64,000 nt of DNA from AC-32 sp963717725 (GCA_963717725.1 CAVQWS010000019.1:145550-209549); one strand, 5' to 3'. Counted from the first letter of the stretch, positions 1 through 8,366 are shown. Notes: generated by a model not told the origin, from the sequence alone. Numbers and translations are program-made.

Positions 1-227
1 TCGACCCGCTCTACGTCGCGAACGAGGGCAAGCTTGTCGCGGTCGTCGCGCCGGAGGCGGCCGGCGACGCGCTCGAGCGGCTGCGCTCGCATCCGCTCGG
101 CGCGGAGGCCGCGCTCGTCGGCGAGGTCCGCGCCGAGCCCGAAGGCCTCGTCCTGCTGGACACGGCCTTCGGCGGCAGCAGGATCGTCGACATGCTCGTC
201 GGCGATCCGCTTCCCCGCATCTGCTGA
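1..227 (+). CDS. hypE: Hydrogenase maturation protein HypE, C-terminal fragment
   Basis: This is the last 75 residues of HypE; the 5' part lies outside the window. HypE converts a carbamoyl group carried on its C-terminal cysteine into a thiocyanate, the source of the CN ligands of the NiFe hydrogenase active site. The fragment shows the family's ending: a conserved DPLYVANEGK stretch at its start, an HPLG segment, an FGGSRIVDML segment, and a terminal PRIC with the modified cysteine as the last residue before TGA. It implies a hyp/hydrogenase maturation cluster to the left of the window. Family assignment is secure. Nothing can be said about the start. Confidence 0.93.
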   Translation, partial: DPLYVANEGKLVAVVAPEAAGDALERLRSHPLGAEAALVGEVRAEPEGLVLLDTAFGGSRIVDMLVGDPLPRIC

Positions 228-324
228 GCGCCCGCCATCGGGGAGAGGCCTGATCGTTCGTACGCCGTTCTTCGGATGCCCTCGTGGCAGGCGCGCGCGA
301 CAGTGGTCACGACAAGGAGGGACC

Positions 325-768
325 ATGAGCGAGTTGATGCTGGAACGGGGCACGGAGCACCGCGGCCTGGCCGAGATCGAGGTTTCGGAGGCAATGCACC
401 CGGGCGTGCTCACCTGCCCGCTGGAGACGTCGCTCCGCGACGTCGCCCGGATGATGTCCGTCTACCGGATCCACGCGGTCGTCGCCTACGGCGAGGACAC
501 CGACGACGTGGACGCGCCGGGCCTCTGGGGCGTCGTGACCGACCTCGACCTGGTGCAGGCGACGGTCGCAGGCGAGCTCGAGGACCACACGGCGGGCGGA
601 ACCGCCGTCACACCGGCGCTGACGATCGCGGCGGACGACACCCTGCAGCACGCCGCGCAGTTGATGAGCGAACACGAGGTGACGCACCTCATCGTCATCG
701 CCCACAGCTCGAAACGGCCGGTCGGCGTGCTCTCGACACTCGACATCGCGCGGGCTCTCGCCGCGTGA
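325..768 (+). CDS. Tandem CBS-domain protein
   Basis: A 147-aa protein made almost entirely of two CBS domains (about residues 18-78 and 88-147). CBS pairs usually bind adenosyl nucleotides and act as cytoplasmic energy or ligand sensors. The pattern M-HPGVLTCPLETSLRDVARMM in the first half and ALTIAADDTLQHAAQLM in the second, each followed by a GVVT/GVLS-D-LD segment, is typical. The ATG has a strong AAGGAGGG ribosome-binding site seven bases upstream, which decides the start over longer in-frame extensions. It stands alone behind hypE with a 97-base gap, so its partner enzyme is unknown. Confidence 0.88.
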   Translation: MSELMLERGTEHRGLAEIEVSEAMHPGVLTCPLETSLRDVARMMSVYRIHAVVAYGEDTDDVDAPGLWGVVTDLDLVQATVAGELEDHTAGGTAVTPALTIAADDTLQHAAQLMSEHEVTHLIVIAHSSKRPVGVLSTLDIARALAA

Positions 769-781
769 GAGCCGCAGCGCT

Positions 782-2221
782 CTAGGCGCCGGCGGGCCTG
801 GGTGTCCGCCGGCGCCGGGCCACGCCGCTCTCCTCGGCGGCGCGCGAGACGGCAGCGGCGACGGCGGGCGCGACGGTACGGTCGAAGACGCTCGGCAGCA
901 CGTAGTCGGCCGCCAGGTGCTCGGCGTCGACCACATCGGCAAGTGCGTGCGCGGCCGCGAGCTCCATCTCGCGCGTGATCGCGCTGGCGCGCACGTCGAG
1001 CGCCCCCCGGAAGACACCGGGGAAGGCGAGCACGTTGTTGACCTGGTTGGGGTAGTCAGAGCGGCCGGTGCCGATGACTGCGGCGACGTTCTCGATCTCC
1101 TCCGGCGCGACCTCCGGGTTCGGGTTGGCCATCGCGAAGACGATCGGGCTCTCCCCCATCGTCCTGACTCCCTCGACGCTGATCGCGCCGGGCCCGGAGA
1201 GGCCGATGAAGACATCCGCGCCCGCGAGCGCCTCGTCGGCGGTGCCCTGGAACCCTCGCGGGTTCGTCTCTTCGATCAGCGCGAGCTTCGCCTCGTCGCA
1301 GTCCGAACGGCCGTGGTGCAGCGCGCCGTGGCGGTCGCAGCAGACGATGTCGGTCACGCCGGCCGCCAGCAGCATCCGCGCTGTCGCATTCCCGGCGGCA
1401 CCCGCGCCGGTGAAGACCACGCGGACGTCCTCGATGCGCTTGCCGACCACGCGCAGCGCGTTCAGCAGCGCGGCGAGGACGACGATCGCCGTCCCGTGCT
1501 GGTCGTCGTGGAAGACGGGAATGTCGAGTGCCTCGCGCAGGCGCGCTTCGATCTCGAAGCAGCGCGGCGCGGAGATGTCCTCGAGGTTGATCCCGCCGAA
1601 GACCGGAGCGATCGCGGTGACGGCCGCGACGATCTCGTCCGGGTCGGTCGTGTCCAGGCAGATCGGCCAGGCATCGATCCCGCCGAACTCCTTGAAGAGA
1701 ACCGCCTTGCCCTCCATCACGGGCAGTGCTGCCTCGGGGCCGATGTCCCCCAGACCGAGCACCGCGGTGCCGTCGGTGACGACGGCGACGCTGTGCTGCT
1801 TGACGGTCAGGTTCCAGACCTTCTCGGGGTCGTCCGCGATCGCGCTGCAGACGCGCGCGACGCCGGGCGTATAGGCCATCGAGAGGTCCTCGCGGGTCTT
1901 CAGCGGTGTCCTCGCGACGACCTCGAGCTTGCCCCCGAGGTGCAGCAGGAACGTCCGGTCGGAGACGTGCTCGACCTCGATCCCGGCGAGTGCCCGCACT
2001 GCTTCGACGATCTTTGCGATGTGCTTGTCGTCCGCGGCGAGCACGACCACGTCGCGGACCTTCTTTCCGCGCTCGACGCGCACGAGGTCGATGCTGCCGA
2101 GCAGGCCGCCGGCCTCGCCGATCGCGCCCGCCAGCGCGGCGAAGGCACCCGGCTGGTTGTCCAGATGGACGCGCAGGGTCGCGCTGAAGGAGGCGGACGG
2201 ATGGGGCGCCACGGTGCTCAC
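782..2221 (-). CDS. NAD(P)-dependent malic enzyme with N-terminal ACT domain
   Basis: Decarboxylates malate to pyruvate with reduction of NAD(P). About 479 aa. Residues 1-80 form an ACT domain (HLDNQPGAFAALAGAIGEAGG, then a VRALAGIEVEHVSDR segment), a likely amino-acid-binding regulatory module. The rest is a short bacterial malic enzyme: an AYTPGVARVC segment, TDGTAVLGLGDIGPEAALPV, the catalytic-domain FHDDQHGTAIV, a FTGAGAAGNA dinucleotide fold, and a SDYPNQVNN segment near the end. A longer in-frame ATG at 2356 would overlap the divergent fhs start, so I chose GTG at 2221 (GTG at 2212 is the alternative). Neither has an ideally spaced Shine-Dalgarno. It diverges from fhs. Confidence 0.9.
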   Translation of the reverse strand: MSTVAPHPSASFSATLRVHLDNQPGAFAALAGAIGEAGGLLGSIDLVRVERGKKVRDVVVLAADDKHIAKIVEAVRALAGIEVEHVSDRTFLLHLGGKLEVVARTPLKTREDLSMAYTPGVARVCSAIADDPEKVWNLTVKQHSVAVVTDGTAVLGLGDIGPEAALPVMEGKAVLFKEFGGIDAWPICLDTTDPDEIVAAVTAIAPVFGGINLEDISAPRCFEIEARLREALDIPVFHDDQHGTAIVVLAALLNALRVVGKRIEDVRVVFTGAGAAGNATARMLLAAGVTDIVCCDRHGALHHGRSDCDEAKLALIEETNPRGFQGTADEALAGADVFIGLSGPGAISVEGVRTMGESPIVFAMANPNPEVAPEEIENVAAVIGTGRSDYPNQVNNVLAFPGVFRGALDVRASAITREMELAAAHALADVVDAEHLAADYVLPSVFDRTVAPAVAAAVSRAAEESGVARRRRTPRPAGA

Positions 2222-2354
2222 ATCTCCAGCCAGTCTCGGCGACTGGCCACTCGCCGCCATCCGGCAGCGGCCGAAAGCTTCTTGCGGCTTTTCCGCACGG
2301 TCGCTCGGTGCGCCGCCCGATGGTGGGAGCGGCTCGAGCGCCGATGCTGCGGTC

Positions 2355-4001
2355 ATGCAGATCGAGCTCGATGCCCGCGAGTTGCGCCCCGTCCTGGAGT
2401 TTGCCGAGGAGCTCGGGCTCGACGCCGAGGAGCTCCAGCCGTACGGCCGCTACGCGGCGAAGATCGAGCTGACGGCGCTCGACCGGCTCGCGGACGCCCC
2501 CGCCGGGCGGCTCGTCTGCGTCACCTCGGTCACGCCCACGAAGGCCGGCGAGGGCAAGACCACGACCGCCATCTCCCTCGTCGACGGCCTCGGCCGGATC
2601 GGCGAGCGGCCGATGCTCGCGTTGCGCGAGCCGTCGCTCGGCCCGGTCTTCGGGATCAAGGGCGGCGGCACCGGCGGCGGGCGTGCCCAGCTCGCGCCGA
2701 TGGAGCTGATCAACCTCCACTTCACGGGCGACATCCACGCGATCGGCGCGGCGAACAACCTGCTCGCGGCCGTCGTCGAGTCGCACCTGCTGCACGGCAA
2801 CGAGCTCGGGCTGGACCCGCACTCGGTCACGTGGCGCCGCTGCCTCGACATGGACGATCGCGCGCTGCGAAAGATCGTCGTCGGGCTCGGCGGCCGCGTA
2901 AACGGCGCGCCGCGGGAGACCGGCTTCGACATCACGGCAGCGTCCGAGGTGATGGCGATCGTTGCGGTCGCGCGCGACCACGCCGACCTGCGCGCGCGGC
3001 TCGGAGCGATCACGGTCGGCACGACTTTCGGGGGCGAGCCGGTGACAGCCGAACAGCTCGGCTGCGCGGGCTCGCTGGCCGCGCTGCTCACGGAGACGCT
3101 CAAGCCGAACCTCGTCCAGACGCTCGAGGGACAGCCAGCGCTCGTCCACTGCGGCCCCTTCGCCAACATCGCGCACGGGAACAACTCGTTGCTGGCCGAC
3201 CGGCTGGGGCTGAAGCTCGCCGACTACGTCGTCACCGAGAGCGGCTTCGGAGCGGAGATGGGGTTCGAGAAGTTCGTCGACATCGTCTGCCGGACCGGCG
3301 GGATCGCGCCGAGCGGCGTCGTGCTCGTGGCCACCGTCCAGGCGCTGAAGCACCACGGCGGCGATCCCGACGGCGGCGTGCAGGCGCTCGAGCGCGGTGC
3401 GGCCAACCTGGCCGCGAACCTCGCGATCGTGCGTGAGGTCGGGCTCGAGCCGGTGGTCGCCGTGAACCGGCATCCGGATGACACGACCGCCGAGCTCCAC
3501 GTGCTGCGCAGGCTCGCGGTCGAAGCCGGCGCGCTCGCCGTGGCGGTCAACGACGGCTACCGCACCGGCGGCGAAGGCGCGGTCGAGCTGGCCGAGGCCG
3601 TCGCCGCCGCGACCGAGCATCCGCAGCCGGTCCGCTTCCTTTACGCGGACGAGGACCCGCTCGAGCGGAAACTCGAGCAGGTCGCGACGCGCGCCTACGG
3701 CGCCGCCGGGATCGAGCTCTCCACGATGGCTGCACGACAAGCCGAGGAACTCGAAGCTCGGGGCCTCGGCCGCCTGCCGGTCTGCATCGCCAAGACGCAC
3801 CTCTCGCTCTCGCACGACCCGGCGCTCCTCAACGCTCCGCGCGGGTTCACACTCCCGGTGCGCGAGCTCCGCGCCTACACCGGCGCCGGCTGGGTGGTCG
3901 CTCTCTGCGGGGAGATGCAGACGATGCCCGGCCTGCCCGCCGACCCGGCCGCGTCGCGGATCGACGTCGACGCCAGCGGCCGCATCCTCGGCCTGCGCTG
4001 A
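2355..4001 (+). CDS. fhs: Formate--tetrahydrofolate ligase
   Basis: ATP-dependent formation of 10-formyl-THF from formate, the entry of formate into one-carbon metabolism. 548 aa, the usual family length. Residues 61-71 hold the P-loop (TPTKAGEGKTTT). They are followed by LREPSLGPVFGIKGGGTGGG, the LHFTGDIHAIGAANN segment, LDMDDRALR, GFDITAASEVMAI, and a HCGPFANIAHGNNS segment. These hallmarks leave little doubt. The ATG at 2355 fits the family N-terminus but has no obvious Shine-Dalgarno, so it may be translated from a short or leaderless message. The stop overlaps the next start (TGATG), so the following heme-binding gene is probably co-translated. Confidence 0.97.
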   Translation: MQIELDARELRPVLEFAEELGLDAEELQPYGRYAAKIELTALDRLADAPAGRLVCVTSVTPTKAGEGKTTTAISLVDGLGRIGERPMLALREPSLGPVFGIKGGGTGGGRAQLAPMELINLHFTGDIHAIGAANNLLAAVVESHLLHGNELGLDPHSVTWRRCLDMDDRALRKIVVGLGGRVNGAPRETGFDITAASEVMAIVAVARDHADLRARLGAITVGTTFGGEPVTAEQLGCAGSLAALLTETLKPNLVQTLEGQPALVHCGPFANIAHGNNSLLADRLGLKLADYVVTESGFGAEMGFEKFVDIVCRTGGIAPSGVVLVATVQALKHHGGDPDGGVQALERGAANLAANLAIVREVGLEPVVAVNRHPDDTTAELHVLRRLAVEAGALAVAVNDGYRTGGEGAVELAEAVAAATEHPQPVRFLYADEDPLERKLEQVATRAYGAAGIELSTMAARQAEELEARGLGRLPVCIAKTHLSLSHDPALLNAPRGFTLPVRELRAYTGAGWVVALCGEMQTMPGLPADPAASRIDVDASGRILGLR

Positions 4002-4477
4002 TGCGTCCGTACCTGAGACGGCTCGGCTGGCGGCGCTTGCTGCTGCGCTCGGCACTGCTCCTCGTCGGGCTGTTCGCGCTCGCGCAGCTCGTGCCCTATG
4101 GGCGTTCGCACACCAACCCGCCTGTGCTGGAGGAGCCCAGGTGGGACTCACCGCAGACCCGGGCCCTCGCGGTGCGCGCGTGCTTCGACTGCCACAGCAA
4201 CGAGACGAAATGGCGTTGGTACTCGAACGTCGCCCCGGCCTCCTGGCTGGTCCAGCGGGATGTCGACTCGGGCCGGAGCACGCTCAACTTCTCCGAGTGG
4301 AACCGTCCGCAGGAGGGCGGCGACGCCGTCGAGGCTGTGCGCGGTGGCGGCATGCCACCGTGGTACTACGTGATCTTGCACGCGAACGCGAAGCTCTCGG
4401 CAAGCGAGAAGGAGGCTCTCGCAAGCGGGCTGCAGGCGACGTTCGCCCAGTCGCCGCCCAAGGGCGGCGGCGGCTGA
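4001..4477 (+). CDS. Membrane-anchored heme-binding domain protein (single CxxCH)
   Basis: 158 aa. An arginine-rich start and a hydrophobic segment at about 14-30 (LLLRSALLLVGLFALAQLV) form an uncleaved anchor or signal. The extracytoplasmic part has one c-type heme site, CFDCHSNET, at about 62-70, followed by WRWYSNVAPASWLV and FSEWNRPQEGGD, then GGMPPWYY. This matches the small Haem_bd family often found near c-type cytochromes. It should be covalently heme-loaded outside the membrane; its electron partner is unknown. The ATG overlaps the fhs stop. A glycine run ends the protein. Confidence 0.85.
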   Translation: MRPYLRRLGWRRLLLRSALLLVGLFALAQLVPYGRSHTNPPVLEEPRWDSPQTRALAVRACFDCHSNETKWRWYSNVAPASWLVQRDVDSGRSTLNFSEWNRPQEGGDAVEAVRGGGMPPWYYVILHANAKLSASEKEALASGLQATFAQSPPKGGGG

Positions 4478-4519
4478 GTCTCGCTGCAGCAGGGTCACAC
4501 CCTCGTTAGCCTCCCGCCC

Positions 4520-4678
4520 ATGATCGATCCCGAGCTGGCCGCCGTGCTCGGCGCCCTCGCCTTCGGCGTGCTGCTGACCTTGCCGGGCCTCCACCGGGCG
4601 GCGCGGCGGGCGGAGAACTTCTGCGCCGGCTGCGGCCGGCGGATCGTCCTCGGCCAGCGAACGTGCGACTGCGACTGA
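4520..4678 (+). CDS. Small membrane / zinc-ribbon-like protein (52 aa)
   Basis: A 52-aa protein with a hydrophobic first half (ELAAVLGALAFGVLLTLPGL) and a cysteine-bearing tail: NFCAGCGRRI followed by RTCDCD. The CxxC...CxC spacing resembles a short zinc ribbon on a membrane anchor. No named family is recognised. Support comes from the codon pattern and from its place in a chain of same-strand genes: the next GTG start lies inside its last 16 bases. There is no clear ribosome-binding site before the ATG. Confidence 0.55.
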   Translation: MIDPELAAVLGALAFGVLLTLPGLHRAARRAENFCAGCGRRIVLGQRTCDCD

Positions 4679-4857
4679 GCTTCGACGTCCCGAACCGGCG
4701 CGACCTGCGCGTGTTCGGAGGCTACTGCGTCGCGGCCGCCGTCTACATCGCGATCGGCGTGACCTGGATCGACTTCATGTTCTCGTTCTGGGTCGGCCTG
4801 GCCTACCTGGTCGTGGCCGCGTGGGCCGTGCCAACGATCGTCCGGCGGCTCGGTTGA
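4663..4857 (+). CDS. Small two-helix membrane protein (64 aa)
   Basis: 64 aa with two hydrophobic segments (about residues 20-36 and 40-58) separated by a short polar turn, after a basic N-terminus. The GTG start lies inside the preceding 52-aa gene and the TGA overlaps the following TTG start, so it belongs to a run of overlapping genes. Function unknown; a membrane accessory protein is likely from the topology alone. Confidence 0.55.
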   Translation: MRLRLSFDVPNRRDLRVFGGYCVAAAVYIAIGVTWIDFMFSFWVGLAYLVVAAWAVPTIVRRLG

Positions 4858-5573
4858 GCTGGGCGGCGCACGACCTCGAGCCGTACGCGATCCAGAAGCA
4901 CGCCGGGCTGAAGCTCGCCTTCGTGCCGCTCCTGATCGGCTCGTACTCGCCGGACATGATGACCAAGTGGTTCGTCTACGGGATCCACCTCGGCCCCTGG
5001 GACCTGAAGGCGAGCGACCCGGCCCAGTTCCACCGCGGCTGGCCGGGCTTCGGCTTCACGCACTCGTTCATCTACGGCGTCGCAGTCGGGCTGATCATCT
5101 GGAAGCTCTTCGGCTCGAAGCTCTGGGGCATCAGCTTCATCATCGGCCAGGCCGCGCATGCGCTCACCGACACGGGCGACACGGTCGGGACGATGCTGCT
5201 CTTCCCCTGGACGTTCCACTTCCATTTGGACGCCTGGGCGTACGCGGGCCAGACCGGCCGCATGACGGACGCCGCCGCGTACTTCAGCGGGCTCGGCTCC
5301 ATGTGGGACCTGGTCTGGATCGTCTACGGCCTCTACTCCTGGCGCGTACTCACAAGTGCGTACTTCGACGACTACATCTACCGGGCAGATGCCTTCTGGC
5401 CCTGGCTGAACCGGGCGATCCCGCGCGGCGCGCTGCTGACGTTCTACCGGGCGGCGTTCTTCTACGGCACCTCACGCTGGATCGCCTGGACGGTCTGGGC
5501 GCACGTGATCCACCACTACCCGTACGACCTCAGCTGGGGCGGGCCGCACTGGGTGCCCGCGGCGCATCCCTAA
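4854..5573 (+). CDS. Multi-pass membrane protein, putative metal-dependent hydrolase (YdjM-like)
   Basis: 239 aa with about four to five hydrophobic segments and several conserved histidines and aspartates: KHAGLKLAFVPLLIGSYSPD near the start, HRGWPGFGFTHSFIYG, and IIGQAAHALTDTGDTVGTML-type motifs in the middle. This H/D pattern resembles the inner-membrane YdjM/LexA-binding putative hydrolase family; the catalytic role there is itself predicted. The TTG at 4854 overlaps the preceding stop; a GTG at 4821 is a less likely longer start. The C-terminal half is rich in Trp and Tyr. Its stop overlaps the convergent ZIP gene by four bases. Confidence 0.6.
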   Translation: MSWAAHDLEPYAIQKHAGLKLAFVPLLIGSYSPDMMTKWFVYGIHLGPWDLKASDPAQFHRGWPGFGFTHSFIYGVAVGLIIWKLFGSKLWGISFIIGQAAHALTDTGDTVGTMLLFPWTFHFHLDAWAYAGQTGRMTDAAAYFSGLGSMWDLVWIVYGLYSWRVLTSAYFDDYIYRADAFWPWLNRAIPRGALLTFYRAAFFYGTSRWIAWTVWAHVIHHYPYDLSWGGPHWVPAAHP

Positions 5574-6290
5574 CGCGACGCGACGGTGACGACGGCGTAG
5601 GTGACCGCGAAGCCCGCGAGGGTCAGGGCGACCCGCAGCGGCGAGGTGCGCGCGTGGGCCGCGGGGAGCAGGTCCGACGAGCCGACGTAGAGGAAGAAGC
5701 CCGCGTAGACGGCGAGCAGGTAGGCCAGGTTCCGGTTCGGAGATGCTGATCAGCGTGCCGACGATCGCGCCGAAGAACGGCGCCGCCGCGTCGGCCGCGA
5801 GCCAGCGCAGCGCCTTTTTCCGGTCGCCCTGCTGGCGCAGGACGAAGGTGACGGTATTCAGCCCGTCGGCAAAGTCGTGGCTGATCACCGCGATGAAGAC
5901 CAGCACGCCGGTGAGCGTGTCCACGCCGAAGGCGATGCCGATCCCGAGCCCGTCGATGAAGCTGTGGGCCGAGAGCGCGGCCGCGCCGAGAGTGCCCACT
6001 CGGTGATGGGCGCGCGCCTCGTCCGGGTCGTCGCGGTGGTGCAGCACGAGCGCGCGCTGGAAGAAGAAGAACGAGAGGAAGCCGGCCGCGACGAGCGTCG
6101 TCACCGTGCGCGAGTTGCCGATTCCGTCGATCGCCTCCGGGAGCACGTCGAAGAGCGCGACGGCGACGACGACCCCGCCGCTCAGCGCCATCACGGTCTC
6201 GAGGTGGCCCCGCAGCCGCAGCGCGGTCAGACCGCCGAGCAGTGTCGAGACGACCGTCAGCAGCGAGAGCGGGATCGCGATCCAGCTCAC
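5570..6290 (-). pseudogene. ZIP-family metal transporter, interrupted by a frameshift
   Basis: ZIP proteins import zinc or other divalent metals. The N-terminal part reads through TM1-TM6, including SAHSFIDGLGIGIAFG with the His-rich TM4 metal site and VISHDFADGLNTV of TM5. At about 5728-5741 the frame changes: the conserved C-terminus (NLAYLLAVYAGFFLYVGSSD, then LLP) continues in another frame and ends at TAG 5570-5572. The span is 721 bases, one more than a multiple of three, so one extra base explains it. Both sides are well conserved. A sequencing or assembly error is therefore as likely as a real lesion. The GTG at 6290 overlaps the stop of the Fur-family gene; the two form an operon under the Zur-like site. 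Confidence 0.82.
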
Positions 6291-6643
6291 GCGCAGTTCT
6301 CGCACACGCCATAGAGGTCGGCTTCGTGATGTTGCACGACGAAGCCGTGACGCTTCCGTACCTCCGTCACCGGCGGTGCAGCGCAGAGCTCGGTCTCCTC
6401 GACCGCCCCGCACGAGACGCAGACGAGATGGTGGTGATGACCGGGCTCGCAGGCGATGAAGCGCCCACGGTCGAGACGGCGGACGCGGCCGTCCGACTCG
6501 AGCAGCGCGAGCGTCCGGTAGACGGTCGCAAGGCCGACGGGGCCTGACTCGCGGGCCGCGGTCCAGAGCTGCTCGGCGGTGAAGGCGTGCTGCTGCTTCG
6601 AAACGAGCTCGGTCAGCAGCGTGCGCTGGCGTGTGTTCCTCAC
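6287..6643 (-). CDS. Fur-family transcriptional regulator, probably Zur-like
   Basis: 118 aa. A winged-helix DNA-binding domain (TPRQRTLL-type start, TAEQLWTAARESGPVGLATV, YRTLALLESDGRVRR) is followed by a dimerisation domain with the metal-binding HHHHLVCVSCG segment and a C-terminal CENC pair. The two CxxC pairs form the structural zinc site of the family. It is translationally coupled to a ZIP transporter and lies next to a palindrome resembling a Zur/Fur box, so zinc-responsive repression of both is the natural reading. Iron (Fur) cannot be excluded from sequence alone. Confidence 0.88.
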   Translation of the reverse strand: MRNTRQRTLLTELVSKQQHAFTAEQLWTAARESGPVGLATVYRTLALLESDGRVRRLDRGRFIACEPGHHHHLVCVSCGAVEETELCAAPPVTEVRKRHGFVVQHHEADLYGVCENCA

Positions 6644-6661
6644 ACGCCAAGCTTACTGAAA

Positions 6662-6688
6662 ACGCCTCTCATTATCATTTACAGGCGT
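6662..6688. promoter_or_regulatory. Predicted Zur/Fur operator in the fur-family / nlpC intergenic region
   Basis: A 27-base imperfect palindrome with perfect six-base outer arms (ACGCCT ... AGGCGT) and an AT-rich core containing ATTATCATTT, read on the other strand as AAATGATAAT. This resembles the TGATAATNATTATCA Fur/Zur core. It stands out as the most AT-rich stretch in a very GC-rich neighbourhood, 18 bases upstream of the Fur-family start and 34 bases upstream of the divergent nlpC gene. It could repress the regulator-ZIP operon and possibly the hydrolase. Confidence 0.6.
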
Positions 6689-6722
6689 GTCGGGGCGACG
6701 TTCTCTGTGCAACCATCCGGCT

Positions 6723-7739
6723 GTGCACAGGCGGTTGCTCCTCTGGATGCTCACCGCCCTGGCAGCGGCCGTTCTCTTCGCCCCCGGAGCGCTCGGCGGC
6801 GTCGCCGAGATCCGCGACGCCCAGGGCCACCTGACGACGGACGCCGGCGCGGTCGGCACCTTCGCCTCGGCCCAGGACGGCGGCTGGGCGCTGCGCTTCG
6901 ATTCGGCGACTCGAACGGCGCACGGCGTCTCGCTAACCGGCGTCTCGCTCGCGGGCGGCCTCGTCTACGCAGAGCGCGTCTACGTCCCCGCGCACGGCCT
7001 GCGCGGCGCGCGCGTCGTCGGCCTGACGGTGAACGGCAAGCCGGTGGCGGCGACCGCGAACTCGCTCGTCCCGCTCGGGCCGGCGAGCTACCTGGTCGTC
7101 CTGCAGGAGGCGGTCGTTCCCGGCGAGGGCAGCGGCATCGTCGGCCTGCGCCTGGTAGCCGGCGACTCGTCGCTCGGTCTCGACCCAGGCTCGCAGGTGC
7201 TCGTCGGGCTCGCACGGGCGGCGCTGCCGGCCAGGCACGAAGCGCATCGGTCTGCGCGGCTCTCGTGGCTCGCGCTCGGAGTGACCGGCCACGGTGCCGA
7301 CACCGGGTTCGACGACCTCGCCCTGCCCGCGGCCCAGCTGCTCGACGTGCCGACGGACGGCTCGGTGGGCTCCCGCGCGGTGCGGATCGCGTTGCAGTAC
7401 CTGGGCGTGCCGTACGTCTGGGGCGGGGCCGACCCGCTCACGGGCTTCGACTGCTCGGGCCTGACGATGTACGCGTACGCGCAGCTCGGGATCCAGCTGA
7501 CCCACTACACGGGCTCGCAGTTCTACGAGGGCACGCGCATCCCGCCGTGGGCGCTCCGGCCCGGCGACCTGGTCTTCTTCGAGCCGAGCTCCCGCGGCCC
7601 GCAGCACGAAGGGATGTACATCGGCGGCGGCCGCTTCGTCCAGGCCCCGCACACGGGAGACGTCGTCAAGATCTCGTCGCTCTCGGAGCCCGGCTACGCC
7701 TTCGGGTTCGTCGGCGCCGTGCGGCCCTCCGGCGCGTGA
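6723..7739 (+). CDS. Secreted NlpC/P60 peptidoglycan hydrolase
   Basis: 338 aa. A basic, hydrophobic signal peptide (VHRRLLLWMLTALAAAVLF) is followed by about 190 residues of beta-rich sequence without a recognised family. The C-terminal NlpC/P60 cysteine peptidase runs from about 218. The catalytic Cys is near residue 244 in GFDCSGLTMYAY, and the His near 295 in QHEGMYIGGG. These enzymes cut D-gamma-glutamyl bonds in stem peptides outside the cell. I took the GTG at 6723, which gives a clean signal peptide, over an upstream ATG that would add 12 residues. It shares the putative Zur operator region with the divergent Fur-family gene. Confidence 0.9.
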   Translation: MHRRLLLWMLTALAAAVLFAPGALGGVAEIRDAQGHLTTDAGAVGTFASAQDGGWALRFDSATRTAHGVSLTGVSLAGGLVYAERVYVPAHGLRGARVVGLTVNGKPVAATANSLVPLGPASYLVVLQEAVVPGEGSGIVGLRLVAGDSSLGLDPGSQVLVGLARAALPARHEAHRSARLSWLALGVTGHGADTGFDDLALPAAQLLDVPTDGSVGSRAVRIALQYLGVPYVWGGADPLTGFDCSGLTMYAYAQLGIQLTHYTGSQFYEGTRIPPWALRPGDLVFFEPSSRGPQHEGMYIGGGRFVQAPHTGDVVKISSLSEPGYAFGFVGAVRPSGA

Positions 7740-7744
7740 CCGGC

Positions 7745-8317
7745 ATGAGAGCGCGCACCTTCTGGTTCCTGACGCTGCCGGCACTGTTCGTGGCGGAGAC
7801 GGCTGGCCACACGCTGGTGGCCGGCGCGATCGATCCGACGGACCCGCGTCACCGTGTGCTCTCGAACGTCCTGGAGGACTTCGCCCTGCCGTTCGTCGCC
7901 TGCGTCGTGCTGCTCGCGGCCGCCATCCTCGGGCGGCGGGTGCTCGCGTCCTTCCGCGCCGAGGGGCCAGAGTCGCTGCCTGCCTGGCGGCTGGCCGCGC
8001 TGCCGGCGTTGGGATTCCTCTTCCAGGAGTACGCGGAGCAGCTCGTGCACGACGGCCGGTTCGCCGCGCTGACGGCGCTGGAGCCGATGGTCCTGATCGG
8101 CGTCGCGCTCCAGCTGGCGTTGGGCTTGCCGGCGATCTGGCTCGCGCGCACGCTCCTGCGGGCCGCCGAGCAGCTCGGCTACACGCTCGCAGGCCGCCGG
8201 CCGCGCTGGGCCCGACGAACGCATCGGCTCCGCGTCAGGCCCTTCCACGCGCCCGAGCCGCGACTCCCCGTCCTGGCCTCCCAGCAGGCCGGGCGCGCTC
8301 CTCCCGCCGTCGCCTGA
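7745..8317 (+). CDS. Membrane protein of unknown function
   Basis: 190 aa with four predicted membrane segments: about residues 5-25, 45-63, 82-95 and 111-133. The last 55 residues are polar, basic and proline-rich. The ATG is five bases after the nlpC stop, so the two are probably co-transcribed. No family is recognised. A QEYAEQLVHDGRF segment on a predicted loop is the most distinctive part. Confidence 0.6.
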   Translation: MRARTFWFLTLPALFVAETAGHTLVAGAIDPTDPRHRVLSNVLEDFALPFVACVVLLAAAILGRRVLASFRAEGPESLPAWRLAALPALGFLFQEYAEQLVHDGRFAALTALEPMVLIGVALQLALGLPAIWLARTLLRAAEQLGYTLAGRRPRWARRTHRLRVRPFHAPEPRLPVLASQQAGRAPPAVA

Positions 8318-8366
8318 CGGGCGGCCACCGCGCGTGGCCGCGGAGACGGCGAACGAAGGAGATCTC

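Noticed and set aside
917..3436. Very long plus-strand open frame over malic enzyme and fhs
   Set aside because: Arg/Asp-dominated composition and lies antisense or out of frame to two clearly recognised enzymes; typical high-GC shadow.
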